64,000 bases of DNA from Coturnix japonica. Taxonomy: Eukaryota > Chordata > Aves > Galliformes > Phasianidae. Under the pieces are notes generated by a model. That model saw only the letters and a program-made list of their open reading frames with translations, did no database searches and was not told where the DNA came from. Shown here one piece after another: positions 1 through 11,448 of the stretch (positions within the stretch are counted from its first letter, which is position 1; each line of letters begins with the position of its first letter). The stretch lies in the NCBI RefSeq assembly GCF_001577835.2, contig NC_029519.1, forward strand, positions 74,148,440-74,212,439, given 5' to 3'. The translations under genes were made by a program, and so were the position numbers.

Positions 1-1230
1 ATCAGGTTGTTACCTCCTTTAACAGTAGCTTTTAACCATGTGACGGCTTCTCCCACCCCATTCACTGTTTCTCTTTTTGTATGCTTTATATCTGTGAAGG
101 TCTTAATTCTGAGCATCATGGTTAGACTTTGTGCAGACTTCTTGAAAAGGTATCAGGAAGTGTTCATGTAATAGCATTGTTTTCTGTATTGCTCCAGTAG
201 CATATTAACTAATTTGTCTGCCAGTTACTTCATAGCCTTTAGGATTTCCCTCCGTTCAGGATGTTGGAGGGGGAGGAAGAATTTTACTAGAACCTATTTT
301 GTCATGGAAAAATGTTTCTTTTTGATACTTTTTTCCATTATTACCCATGAATTTCCTTCACTTGATTTTAATGGATTGGTTCTCTACTGTTTAATCTTTC
401 CGCTCTATGGATGATTTCATCCGTAGGCATCAAGGCATCATTATGGAAAGATTTTCCTAATCTTCTGTAAATACTTTAATGACAAAAATACTTTTAATGA
501 CAAAACTCTGACAACATTAATTACAAAACAAATTCAGATAACACATTTGTTCCAAGTATCTTAAATTGTTTTAGATAATGCAGTGATGTTGTGCCTTAGC
601 TCCTAGGGGAAAATCCAGCACGAAACACATCCAAAAAGGGTTCAGGGTAAGTTGAAAGGTTGTGAAAGTCCCCAGGGCATTCCACTATCAGTCCACAGTA
701 TTCAAGTTGCCAGTGAAGTTGTGCTTATGCATCAACAGGATAAAGCCCTTCCCAGAGTTCATCACTTTATTTTAACGTACAGTGACAAGAAACGATGTTT
801 TCTCTTTAATGTGTGCTGTCTGAGGAAGATATCAAATTTTGGATTCTTGCTTTGGGTAAAACAGTCTAATTGAAAAGAAGAAACTTCAAGGTATTTTTTT
901 GCCTTGGGCTAGAATGATCAGCTGCATTCTTTCTGAAAGCAAAAATGCTTTTAGACAGTGGGCAGTGGGCATGAAAATCTGCAGGGATGATGTTGCCCAT
1001 ATTCCACCTTTCTTTTGTACAGTTCAGTCATAACTTGATTAAAAAAAAGAAAAAAGAATTGTACCAAGATACACACCCTAGCCGTACAGGTGTCATTCCA
1101 CGTCTTATAAAATATTCTTGCTTAGCCATTCATTTTCATAACGTTTCTGTACGTTATCACACAGCACTTTTTATCATCAAAATATTTTTGTCTTTCTTCT
1201 TTATTCATACTTTTTTTTTTCCATCCTCAG
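1..1230. other. Anonymous AT-rich DNA, no gene recognised
   Basis: No protein family, RNA gene or interspersed repeat is recognisable here. The short open frames at 214-414 and 652-873 have no family motifs and look like chance. The only structure is a short imperfect tandem duplication at 469-505, listed separately. Confidence 0.6.
469..505. repeat. Imperfect tandem duplication, unit 18-19 nt
   Basis: The unit AAATACTTTAATGACAAA occurs once and is followed at once by the same unit with one extra T. This is a simple local duplication in AT-rich DNA with no sign of a mobile origin. Confidence 0.6.
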
Positions 1231-1301
1231 ATGGAGGAGCTGAGAAGCCAGAGAAGCTGACAGAATTCATAAAAGTAGACAGATCATGGGATTGCTATTA
1301 A
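1231..1301 (+). other. Possible terminal coding exon (unproven)
   Basis: A pyrimidine tract of about 20 nt (T10, then CCATCCTC) ends in AG at 1229-1230, which is a good 3' splice site. The frame that runs into it continues as DGGAEKPEKLTEF and ends with ...DRSWDCY at a TAA at 1299-1301. This composition, rich in charged residues, differs from the hydrophobic chance frames elsewhere in the window. If it is real, the exon would start in phase 1 and encode about 23 C-terminal residues. I do not recognise the protein. No matching upstream exon or clear nearby poly(A) signal is visible; the nearest AATAAA noticed is at about 1857. A chance splice-like signal remains the more likely reading. Confidence 0.22.
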
Positions 1302-1448
1302 TGGAAAATTCCTCTGTGCTAAAGGTGCAAAAAGCATGAATGTTCCTTTAGTCAGAAAAATGTAAATATAAATGCAGAGATTTGGTTGAAGGAACAAGAA
1401 AGGAGACAAAGAAATCAAAGAATGAAAGAAAATTTTTCCCTGTTCCTT

Positions 1449-1513
1449 GGATGGGAGTTGTACAAGAACACTTTTAAGGGTCCCTTTCAACTCAAATGAT
1501 TTAGTGATTCTTA
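1449..1513 (+). mobile_element. Old CR1 LINE 3' tail fragment
   Basis: The stretch GGGAGTTG...AAGGGTCCCTTTCAACTC followed by AATGATTTAGTGATTCT resembles the last 60 nt of CR1, where the consensus reads roughly GTTGGACT...AAGGGTCCCTTCCAACTC then ATGATTCTATGATTCT. Only the tail is left and it is strongly diverged, so it should be among the older copies here. Chance similarity is possible. Confidence 0.45.
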
Positions 1514-2815
1514 AAAATCCTAAGTCAGATCCTAAAAACTCTTTGTGTTTGCTAGTCAGAACAAAGTAGTGTTTTACTCCAGCATAGTCATTGTGGTGAA
1601 TGATAAAGTGAGAGTACAACGCACAGTAATTTTAAATTATTATGAGAATTGCTGGAAACATCTCCAAGCTTCAGTACCTTGGCTTGCACAAACCAATGAG
1701 AGAAATCATGGTGTTTGCTTTCTCTGTCTAATATTGTAGAGGTTCTGCTTATCCTATCATTTACCAATGAAAACGTATCTGATTTTATTCCTCAGGCTTT
1801 GAAAAGTGAAAATTACAGCCTGTGTATTAAATTTAACTGAATTAAATATACAGCAGAATAAATCAAATTTAATTGGTGTGCTGTTCCATACAAGAAGTGA
1901 CAAGATATTTCTTCAGCTGCAGAAATGATAAAGTTTGATTGATGGCAGAAATTAATAATTGAAGATAGTAGTTCACTGCTGCAGATACAATGAAGGGAAC
2001 TCTTTTCAAACTGGTTGAATGAGGTTAATAAATGGGAAAAGTGTTTCCATAAATCTTGATGGAGAAAAACAAAGTTATGAGATAAACAAACAAATTAGAA
2101 GGATTTAAAAATCAAACAGAACCAACCTATCTCTTTGAATTCTGCCCTTTCTGCATTCAAGGGAATTTACAGCAAATGAATGCTTCTATAGTTGGAGGAC
2201 CACAGATAGCTCTGTTCCCATCTGCAACAGACAGATGGAGTGAACTCCATCAAAGCTCACAACAAAGTGTAGCAAAGGCCAATGCAAGAAACATTTTTCA
2301 AATAGAGATCTGGAAATGTTAGGAACTGTATTTTAAAATTAGATTCCTACCCATCTGCACTTTTCTACATGAAACAAGTCTTCTAGATGAGTTTTGTGCC
2401 CCTTCGTCCTTGGTCCTGCTCAGAAAAAAAAGCCTCCTGCAATTCCACAGATTATTAGTAGCATACTTGGGAACAGAGGAAAAGAAGGAAAGGAAGAGGC
2501 TGGGGCAGAAGAGATGTTTGATTACTCCAGCAGGGGTAAATGCTGAGATCTGGTTCTCAGTAATGCTTTAGTATAGATTATTCATCACCAGGCTGTTTTG
2601 TTGTTCCTTTCCTGATGAAATTCAATAAAAAATATGTCCCATAGGTATCATTATCCATTTATAGGATCAATAAAGCACTTCCAGTTGTCAGCTAGAGGAG
2701 TAGTGAGTTATGCTGGATGCAGTTTGCAAAACTTGTTTCCAATTGCCATGACAAATCAGACATTCAGCTCATTATTCACCTGTTATGTATCTGTGTCTCA
2801 GGCAGATGATTTACA
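1514..2815. other. No gene or repeat recognised
   Basis: AT-rich single-copy-looking DNA. Both strands were read for protein motifs, CR1 tails and tRNA-like boxes, and nothing was seen. Confidence 0.6.
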
Positions 2816-3168
2816 TAGAATCAGAGGATAGTAGAATATCCCAAGCTGGAAGAAATCCATTAGGATAATTGATTCCCACTGCCAGCTTCACACACGACAA
2901 TCCAAAGATCAAATCATACATGTGAGAGTGCTGTCCAGGCAATTCTTGAACTTTGGATGTGTTGGTGGCATGTCCACTGCTCTGGTGGAGCCTGTTTCAG
3001 TGCTCAAAGCACCCTCCAGTGAAGAATCTTTTCCTGATGTCCAATCTGAACCCCCTTTTTCATAGCTTTATTCCACTCCCTTAAGTTCTATCATTGATCA
3101 TCAGAGAGAAGACATCAGTGCTTGCTCCTCCACTCCTCCTTATGAGGAAATCATAGACCACAATGACG
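2816..3168 (-). mobile_element. CR1 LINE, truncated 3' part
   Basis: On the plus strand it begins with TAGAATCAGAGGATAGTAGAAT, the reverse complement of the CR1 3' tail, followed by AATATCCCAAGCTGGAAG. It then passes through recognisable CR1 3' blocks: 'CTTGAACTTTGG', 'GGAGCCTGTTTCAGTGCT', 'AAGAATCTTTTCCTGATGTCC' and 'ATCAGAGAGAAGACATCAGTG'. The element therefore lies on the minus strand and is cut off at its 5' side near 3168. About 350 nt survive. Divergence from the remembered consensus is high, on the order of one base in five, so the copy is old. The last block encodes part of the C-terminal end of ORF2 in intact elements; no open frame remains here. Confidence 0.85.
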
Positions 3169-3734
3169 CTTATGTTCCTGACTGATGCCTCACCCTCTGC
3201 TTCCTCCACACACCTATTGGGCTACACTGACCCAGCTCAATATGCCATGATGTTCTGAGGTGGCCTTTACAATATCCAGAGCATCCTCCAGATCTCAAGC
3301 TTCACAGGTAACAATCCCTTCAATATCACCTCTTTGTGAAAGTTTTCTAGGATAAATTATGTTAGAAATGAGAAAATTACAGACTACTGAAAACTCAGAG
3401 TTAGAGACATCTTCTGAATCAGGCCCAAATGCAGTGAAACATCATTTTATAGAACAAATATTTTTGATGCTACCAGGCCACAAGCTACAGGAAAGCGCAT
3501 GGTCCAATGCTCACTGCCAAGAATGGAATTTTCCATGTTTCAGCAGCGTGTAGTTCACGCTGATGTTGAATAAAGCATTTTTTAAGCTAATATATTAGAG
3601 AACTCATTCAAAAACATTTCATCATTTATAAACATAGTAATGACTGAGCTGAATATTTTCAACCCAGTGCGGCTTTGATTTGAGACACAGTTGTGCAGAT
3701 TACTGAATTAATTTTCATTTGACATTCTACTGTG

Positions 3735-3811
3735 AATCATAGAATCACAGAAACATAGAGCGGCCTGGGTTGAAAGGGACCACACGATCATCTAGTTTCA
3801 ACCTCCCTGTT
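3735..3811 (-). mobile_element. CR1 LINE 3' tail, very short
   Basis: It starts with AATCATAGAATCACAG, then GCGGCCTGGGTTGAAAGG and a CATCTAGTTTCAACC block, the standard CR1 3' end read in reverse. Only about 77 nt remain before the match stops in AT-rich DNA. Strong 5' truncation is normal for CR1. Confidence 0.85.
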
Positions 3812-6800
3812 ATTTTCTTAATAACCAGTGGTCTTTGTTTAATAAGCCACTGTAAATAAAATAAAGTTAAAATCTGCATTGCAATTTCATTATTGCCAAA
3901 ATACATTATTACTATTTTGTGAGGCTTTTTTCACTTTAAAGAATGGTGGTATTTCAGATAGGGTGAAGGAAGAAGGAAGCAAGCAAAGCACCAGAACTGG
4001 AGATATGCTGGCTGTTTTGTTTTTACTAAAGTCAAGTATGCTTTTTAACCAAATAAAACTAAAATTACTGTTACACAGTCAGTCTCTCTGGCTTGTCTAG
4101 AATACAACAAATGACAGGAAAAAACAAAAGCAGAGATTGCTCCTGCAATTAGCAGGTGTTGCGAACCTTAAACTATCTCATGAAAGTGTGCTCCTGTAAG
4201 TAATAACTGTAAATTAGATCTTCTTCCAAATATTGACTGCTTGTTAGCACTGTATTTGCATCTCTTCACTGCTACAGTATCAGCTGTCACAGAGTTGTCA
4301 AACATCAATTTTCATAAGTATTTTAGAAAAACATAATCTGCCTTCAAGGACACTCAATGCTAAAACATAGTTGCTATCTAGACTGCAAACATTTCAAATG
4401 ATGTATTAGTGTGTTAAAAGGTTAATTATGCTTACTACCCTATTAGCAAGTCATATGACTTCTTACTCGCACATTTCTGCTCTGCAGAACAGTTATGTAC
4501 ATTACGGAAACCTGAAATCTCAGGTTTTGGTTTGTGTATTTCTGTTCCCTTTCTCAGGGAAGGCTTTACTGAAAGCAGCCAACACTTCAAGAAAGTTGAA
4601 GAGGTGCTAGACTTCTTTGTACTCAACATCAGTTGAGAACTTGTCTCCGTACTTCAAACTTGAGGCTACACGGAGTCAGTAGCAGTGGTGAAGGTCCACT
4701 CCCTCCCGAATGCAGGTGGGAAGATGAAGATTGACTTCCCCTGTTCCCCTGTTGAGGGGAAGTGCTGCTGTGTAAAGTCCTGACTTTGTAAAATGCCTGC
4801 TTTCTCTGTTCATTTGTAGAAAATGCATACTGCTTGGATAAGGAAGAATAGAAGCAACTTTCTATTACAAATACAATTTCTGAGAGATGTAATTTACTTT
4901 AAAAATAAAAAGTCTGATGGCAACAAATGTGAAATGGAATCAGTGTTCTAGTGAATTATTTAGAATGAAAAAAAAAAAAAAAAAGTGCTCCGTCATGGAA
5001 GAAAACTGCTTTATTTATTTTAAATCCCATGGACATCAGTAAGTAGAATTTAAGTTGAAAAGCAAGTTCAATTTGAGAAGTAGCTGAACCCAAAAAATAA
5101 GTTTCCTTGATAACATTGTCACATCTCAGCCCAGATAACAGCACCGATCCCACTCATTGTGAATTGATCTGGAGAAACAATGGAACTGAGTGCGTCAGGA
5201 CAGCAGTGAAGTTGTACTCCTTCTAATAAGGCATATGCTTTTCACAGAAGACATGAGACCGAGATTGCTGTTTTCCATGTTCCCTGCTGCTACATAGTGA
5301 TGACTTATAAAGGGTCACAATGACAGGAAGCCAGCTAATGTCAGTCTGAAACTCCCACACCAGAAAAAGCTGATGTGAATATTAGAAATCTGTATAATGG
5401 GAAGCACATGATAATACTCAAAGAAAGAGCAATTAATCATGAAATAAAATGGTTCATCTATATCACACACCTAGTGAAATGTGAAAAAGGACTCCAGGGA
5501 CATTTAAAATATTAAAAAGAAATCTACATACTGGTATCATGGAAAAACTTGATAACTTCAGTGTTCATTCTGAGGTTACTGACAGCATCAGGAAGTTTGG
5601 GTCTTCCTTGCACTCCAGACTGCCCAAGCAGGTACTCTCTACTAAGAATTATCCTTCTGGAATGGAGTTCTTAGATAGTGAAATCATGCATTGTTACTTA
5701 CAAAGAACACACAACAAACACCATTTTACAATTAAGTGTAGTCAGAAAGGAGAGGTCTGCAAGTTTGGAAGGACAGAAGAATAACAGATCTCAGAACTGC
5801 TGAAAGGAAACTAACCTTAATCAGAAATTTGTCCTAAGAATGAAGGTTGATGTAAAAATTTTAGACTATGATAAATGTAGATATCAAATGAATCTACACA
5901 GAATTCTGAGGCTATCCATCAGATAGTTAGTTGCAGAAATCTCTGCAGTAATACGTAGACCGCTTGAATAGTTGTGCTCAGTGGCAGTCAATTCACTCTA
6001 AAAAACATATAATTCTACAGCTCTTGCTTGCTTGAAATGAAGAATAGATTGTTTCTTTTTTCCCCCCCAATTGAAACAATGTGCACTTGTGCATAGAAAT
6101 TGAAGTTCTAACAACCATGTACTCCTGCTTTTGCAGGATAGAAACTCTCATAAATGTTGACTGAAGAAGACTAAGGCCTAGAAGATTTATTTGTGGCATT
6201 TGTAGTCTTACTTTAAAACAAAGCATTTTGGTTTTTTGAAATGAAAGTGTTTCCTGTTTTAACTTTAAGGATGACTTTGCCTTAGTTGCTGTTCTCTACT
6301 GAAACGTATAATGATCAAGTAAAATGACTTGTCAGTATAGAACAAAATACCATTGGAAAAACAGAAGGTCTCTGTTCTTTAATTTTGAGCGTTTCTTTTC
6401 AAATGGAAACTAAGAAGTCAGGGAGAAGTAGGCAAATTGTTGTATATCTACTATATCTAAATTGCTACATATCTACACCCACAAGTAATCCTTGACATAA
6501 ACGTTCCTAGTGATTTCACTAAATTTCTATTTAAGCTGTAGGATGTTACATATTCAAAGTATAAATGACATACTTAAAAAGAGTTCTGTATAAGCATAAG
6601 ACCTAACCTTACTGTTTTATATAGTGACATTCTAGGCCACAGAATTATTCTTTATTAAAAAATAATAAATCACGTTAGTTCCCCACATACTTTAGCATTA
6701 GTACTAATTGTAGTAGGACTGGTAGCAACTGCAGTCTAGAATGTGCTGGCAACTTCAGATCTTTTTGAGGGGGTCCATTATGACAGAAACCTAGGAGCTC

Positions 6801-9386
6801 TATAGCCATAAAGTGTGGTTATGTTCTCATGTAACTATCTATCATTGTAGAAACAGATATCACCTCAGGAAAAAGTGTTGTCTGTCTACTAAAGTAGATA
6901 AAATACCTCAAGTTTGGGGTCTAATGACTCAATCATGGAGTCTTGATTGAAACTCAGACTCTTACCTAACATCTCTTTTTGACACATTTATAGGCCAGCA
7001 ACTGCCATTCCTGTTAATGCTAAATAATCTATTTTGCAGAAAAATAATACATAAAATGGCCTTTTATGGTATACTTATTTCTATTCTAAGGGAGTGAAGA
7101 GGTACCAGAATTAAAATTTGGAAGTTTTGGAAAATATTCTGCTCTGTTCTACTTCTCCACAGAAAGTGCCAAGGTAATTATTTGAATAGCTCAGATGGCA
7201 AATCGCCTCTACCAGCCTTTCCTTCAGCCCATGATTAAAGCTATAAGCCTTCAATAAACCGCACTGAATGGGATATTAGCCTCATTTGACTTTGTAATTT
7301 ATATTGTTATTTTTATGTATTGCTACTGTTTTAAAAACATTGCATGGTTGCATTTTTAATACTATAAATAAATAAGGACAGGTACTTTCCTTCCCACTTT
7401 AATGACCAGATCATAAATATTAGTTTTAAATGAAATGGAAATAATACAATCTATGTTCCTCCTCTCACAGGGTGGCATAGAGCCAATCTTGTCTGCCATC
7501 CCAGCTGGCAGCACAAAGCTAAACATACAGATTGCTGAGCAAAGAGTAACCACAGCCCATCAGTCCTGCAGAAGTGTTAGGAACTGGTGGCATGTTTTCT
7601 TAGGGAAATAAAGGTCTACGGATTACAGCTGTTTCTGAGATCTGAAGACATTTAAGCACATAAGTAAAATAAGATATAAAAGGTTTCAAATTCCTGAATA
7701 GGATTTTGTTTTAGAAATTTATCTAAATCCTAAATTGCATCCTAAATTTTAAAGACCACAAAGTCAAAATGGTCATTGAACTGACCTTATGAATAAAGTA
7801 GGTCATTGCACTTCCCCAGTACCAAACAGAGCTATATAAATACGTAACACACATAGCACATATTTTTGGAAAATAAGTCTTGAGCAAAAGACTGCAGTAG
7901 CTGAGAGTTTATTACTCCCATTAGCAAGTATTTCATTGGTTAATTGAGCAGAAAGAAAAATACTGCACTTGGAATTTTTACAACTTTAATATTTGACTAC
8001 CAGATTGAAATCAGATTTTCAGGAAGGCTTCTAAATGTTTGATTTTATAAACCAGAAGCTGCACATCTCATAGGCGTGATGAAGATTCTGAATTCTGCTA
8101 GATTACATTTTGTAGCATCTTTAAGCTGAGATGTTGCTTGCTTTTTTGTACAACTTTGTTCAGACTGTATTTTTTTATTTGAAGATTCTTCTCTCCATTT
8201 GCCTGAGTACCTTCCAGAATTTGTATCAGTCCTGCAGCTCTCTTTCAGCAATTTCACAAAGTTGCTTTCATCTGAGGGCACAAAACCTGGAAGAGCTATT
8301 CTGTAGATATCATGAAAGTTCCATTTCTTGTTTCTTCCTAATGGTTTTTCTTTAAGAAAAAATAATAATAATACAACAACAGAACACTTCTCCATTCCTA
8401 GAATCTCCTAGGAGGCACACATCAAGGTTGTCTACCATTAACCTTAAAGTCTTTTTAGAATTGCTATTTCTAGAACACAATCTAGCAATCTGAACTTGTC
8501 CTTCCCAGTCCTGATCTTTCTAACCTTGACAAAAATTAAAACGTTCTGGAATTAAATTAGTCCTGGCAATTTTTGGAGCCTATTTTTTTCTTTTGTTTTG
8601 TTATGCATTTCTACTTCACCTATTGAAAGGTGATGCTTGATTTGAGATGTTCAACAGTGAAATATTTTAGGTTGAGCTGAACATTTCTCCTAAAACCACA
8701 GCTAAACAGAATAAATGCTTATCAAGGACTCTTTGTTCCTAAAATTCCTTTAACATCCTTTTATTCCAGGAAAGCTCCTAAGTGTCCACTTGAAAATACA
8801 CTCAAGATTTCTGTATGATTTTCTTTGACCTTTTGCTAAAGCATGTCTCTGCTAAGCCACCCATTTCTGAGAGCCCCTGCAGTGACTGTTCAACAAAAAC
8901 TTAAGGACAACGTGTCAAAGCTGGCAACCCCAGATTCTGTTTCAATAAGGACATTTTGAGGTAACAATTAGAAAATCCTATTAGTAAAACAATCAAAACA
9001 GGACTCCAGAATGCCATGAAAATCCTTTCCAGGGACAAGGCTTTAAATATCTCTTCACCGAATGTCACTGGAATCCTGTTGACTTATTCAATTTGAAAAC
9101 ACTGCAAATAGTTGTTCTTCACAGTATTTCAGGCAGTCCATTTCTTATCCCAATCTCTACTCGTTGATCTGTAATATAACAAACTTTTCACTGGAGGTAA
9201 ACTTTTTACCCCCGTTATTAATCCAGTGTCAATACTGTCTTTTTTTCCCTCCCCTCAATTAAGCTTCAGTATGGCTTTCCCGGAAAAATAAAGCAATTCA
9301 ATTGAAGCAGAAAGTTACATCCTGAATAAAAATAGTGTGATGCAGATTTAAAGCCTGTGCTGTGGAGCGCGATATTAGTCACTTGC
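3812..9386. other. Long gene-free stretch
   Basis: 5.5 kb without a recognisable gene, exon or dated repeat. It holds only homopolymer runs, such as A17 at 4968-4984, and scattered chance frames. The paired open frames around 8045-8395 on opposite strands overlap each other and have no family motif. Confidence 0.6.
4968..4984. repeat. A17 homopolymer
   Basis: Uninterrupted run of 17 A. No retrotransposed body is recognisable upstream, so I do not call it the tail of a retrocopy. Confidence 0.8.
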
Positions 9387-9505
9387 CAAGATAATGGGTC
9401 TGATCCTCCATGGTGCTGCTTCAGCGGCACTTTCTCCTGTGCACATCCATTGTAGAATCACTTGAAACTGAAGTCATACACCAGTGAATCAGGCTTGGAA
9501 GTTTT
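9387..9505. repeat. Possible ancient amniote interspersed repeat
   Basis: The stretch CTGATCCTCCATGGTGC ... CTCCTGTGCACATCCATTG ... CTGAAGTCATACACCAGTG ... AATCAGGC resembles, from memory, an old near-palindromic sequence common in turtles, crocodiles and birds (blocks like CTGATCCTGC, TACACCTGTGCAAATCC, TGAAGTCAATGG, TTACACCAGTG). It has no coding capacity. The call rests on a remembered pattern and is weak. Confidence 0.25.
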
Positions 9506-9574
9506 AAGAATATAAGAAACGGAGGTGTGGTGGGAAGTTAATTTTCCTCCTACAGTATTTCACAAACTGAAAGC

Positions 9575-9612
9575 AAAAAAAAAGAAAAAAAAATTACTTT
9601 TTTTTTTTTTTT
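9575..9612. repeat. A-rich then T15 tract (inverted homopolymers)
   Basis: A9-G-A9 is followed four bases later by T15, so the two runs can pair as a hairpin. Simple-sequence structure only. Confidence 0.75.
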
Positions 9613-9867
9613 AAACTGGAAGAAATGTAATCTAACTCTAAACTCATCAGCCAAAGTAGAAGTGCTATTGTTCAACAGGTGTATGTAAAAAACGTCCCTA
9701 GTTTGAAGCACATAGTGTTTTCTTCTCACTTGCTTTGAATGTTAGTTATCATTGTCTGGATATTAAAATGTCAGAAAATCCACTAGTGACATATGCAAAG
9801 ACAACAAGTAAAACAACAAAAAAAGAAAAATAATATACTTGTATTTCAGATATTTCAAAGTGCCTTG

Positions 9868-9890
9868 AATTAAATAAATAAATAAATAAT
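9868..9890. repeat. (TAAA)n microsatellite
   Basis: About five copies of TAAA in a row. Short enough to be near chance level in AT-rich DNA, but a clean tandem run. Confidence 0.75.
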
Positions 9891-10851
9891 CAGACCTACA
9901 ATTTACTGAAATAATAGAAATAGAAAATAATTCATCTTAGTCCCTTAAACTGAAATGATAGCAGTGTTATTTGAGGAGCTGGAATATAGTTCTGCAAGTT
10001 GTATTTTGTGCTGTGGAGTGACTAAGATCTCATTTATTTCTGTTTTAATTAAGTAAGCTGTTGTTTTCATTTTCATTAATGCTGAAGAAAACAATTACTT
10101 TGAAGAAGTTATTATCTTACTTCCTTTTTACTGGTTTTCTTTCTTAACACTACTCTCTGCAATCAATCCTTCATATATGTTAATGTGACAGTAAGTACCT
10201 CATAGTAAAGTTAACTATTACTAACAAATTGTCTATTTATGCTAATCTATAAGGAACATGATTAACTAGTGGAGATATTCACTTGGTTTCCAAATACATC
10301 CAATTACCAGAGGACTTTTATCCTTATTATTCAGGAGAAATGGGTATAGTCTTAGTAGACCTACTCAGTATGATTTAGGGAATTACAGCTTCTCTACATT
10401 TCCAGAGCATTATGCTCAATAATAATATAAAGCAGTTCTAAATTCTCTGCTGAATTGTCAAGTTATCCTGTCTTAGTTGGAAGAAATGCAATATGAAACT
10501 AGTAAAAGAAGCGCATAATATCTTGATTCCTGTATAATTGATTTCCCCAAATTTACCTACAGATGCTAAATCACAGCTCTAATCTGCGAGAGCAAGAGAG
10601 ACACGCACACAATTCTTAATAACAAAAATAAATAAATCAGTACTTACTCTTGAATTTAATCACAAACCATAGAATAGTGATCTTAATATACTATTACCAC
10701 TTTTGGTGGGCCAGTGTTCCCTGACACAGCCTTCCCCAGAAGCATTTGCTCCCTTGACATAAAAAGGATTCCGTATTCAAGGCGTAATATTGATCTTCAT
10801 TATATTTCTGTGAGAAAGCATCCTTACCAGCAGAGATCTCTCACTACTTTA
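9891..10851. other. No gene or repeat recognised
   Basis: AT-rich, no motifs on either strand. Confidence 0.6.
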
Positions 10852-11070
10852 TAGAATCATAGAGTTGCCCGGGTTGAAAAGAACCTCAAAGATCTAGTTT
10901 CAAACCCCTGTCACAGGCAGGGTCACCAACCACCAGACCAGGCTGCCCAGAGCCACATCCAGCCTGGCCTTGAATGCCTCCGGGGATGAGGCACCCATGA
11001 CCTTCTTGGGCAACCTGTTCCAGTGCTTCATCACTCTCTGAAGGGAAAAAACAAACAAACAAACTTCTCC
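10852..11070 (-). mobile_element. CR1 LINE, truncated 3' part
   Basis: It opens with TAGAATCATAGAGTTGCCCG, then the blocks CAGGGTCACCAACCACCAG, 'GGCTGCCCAGAGCCACATCC', 'AGCCTGGCCTTGAATGCCTC' and 'CAACCTGTTCCAGTGCTTCA'. This is the reverse complement of the CR1 3' end. The copy is well preserved over about 190 nt. It then runs into an AACAAACAAACAAAC stretch that replaces the usual AAGAACTTCTTCC block, and the match ends near 11070. It points away from a second CR1 tail of opposite orientation that starts about 270 nt downstream. Confidence 0.9.
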
Positions 11071-11336
11071 TGCACTTTTGGCCTCTCACATCATCTGCAG
11101 CCCTTTCTGACAAGGCTTTCACAGTTCCAGAGCCAATGTTTGGTTGTCCTCATCCTCCAGCAAAATTCCCATTAGACCATTTAAGAACACCTCTGTAGTA
11201 CAGTGTGGAGACTGCTGCATGAATCATAACCACAAGGTGTTTATGTTCTGTTTGTAAGAAATACTTGATGTTCTAGAGTTTATCATTCAAGGCAAGTCCT
11301 CTAAGCCAACATCCATAGAATCCTGAACAGAAAGCT

Positions 11337-11448
11337 CTGGGCATCCTGGTCTGGTGTACACCCTGCACACAGCAGGGGGATTTAATCTGGATGATCACTG
11401 TGAACCTTTTCAGCCCGGGCCATTCTATGATCCTATGATCCTATGATG
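11337..11448 (+). mobile_element. CR1 LINE 3' tail
   Basis: It reads GGCATCCTGGTCTGGTG ... CACAGCAGGGGGATTTAATC ... GATGATCACTGTGAACC ... CAGCCCGGGCCATTCTATG, and ends with the octamer-type repeat ATCCTATGATCCTATGAT. That is the last 110 nt of CR1 in plus orientation. Its last blocks are complementary to the start of the minus-strand copy at 10852, so the two form a spaced inverted pair. Confidence 0.88.
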
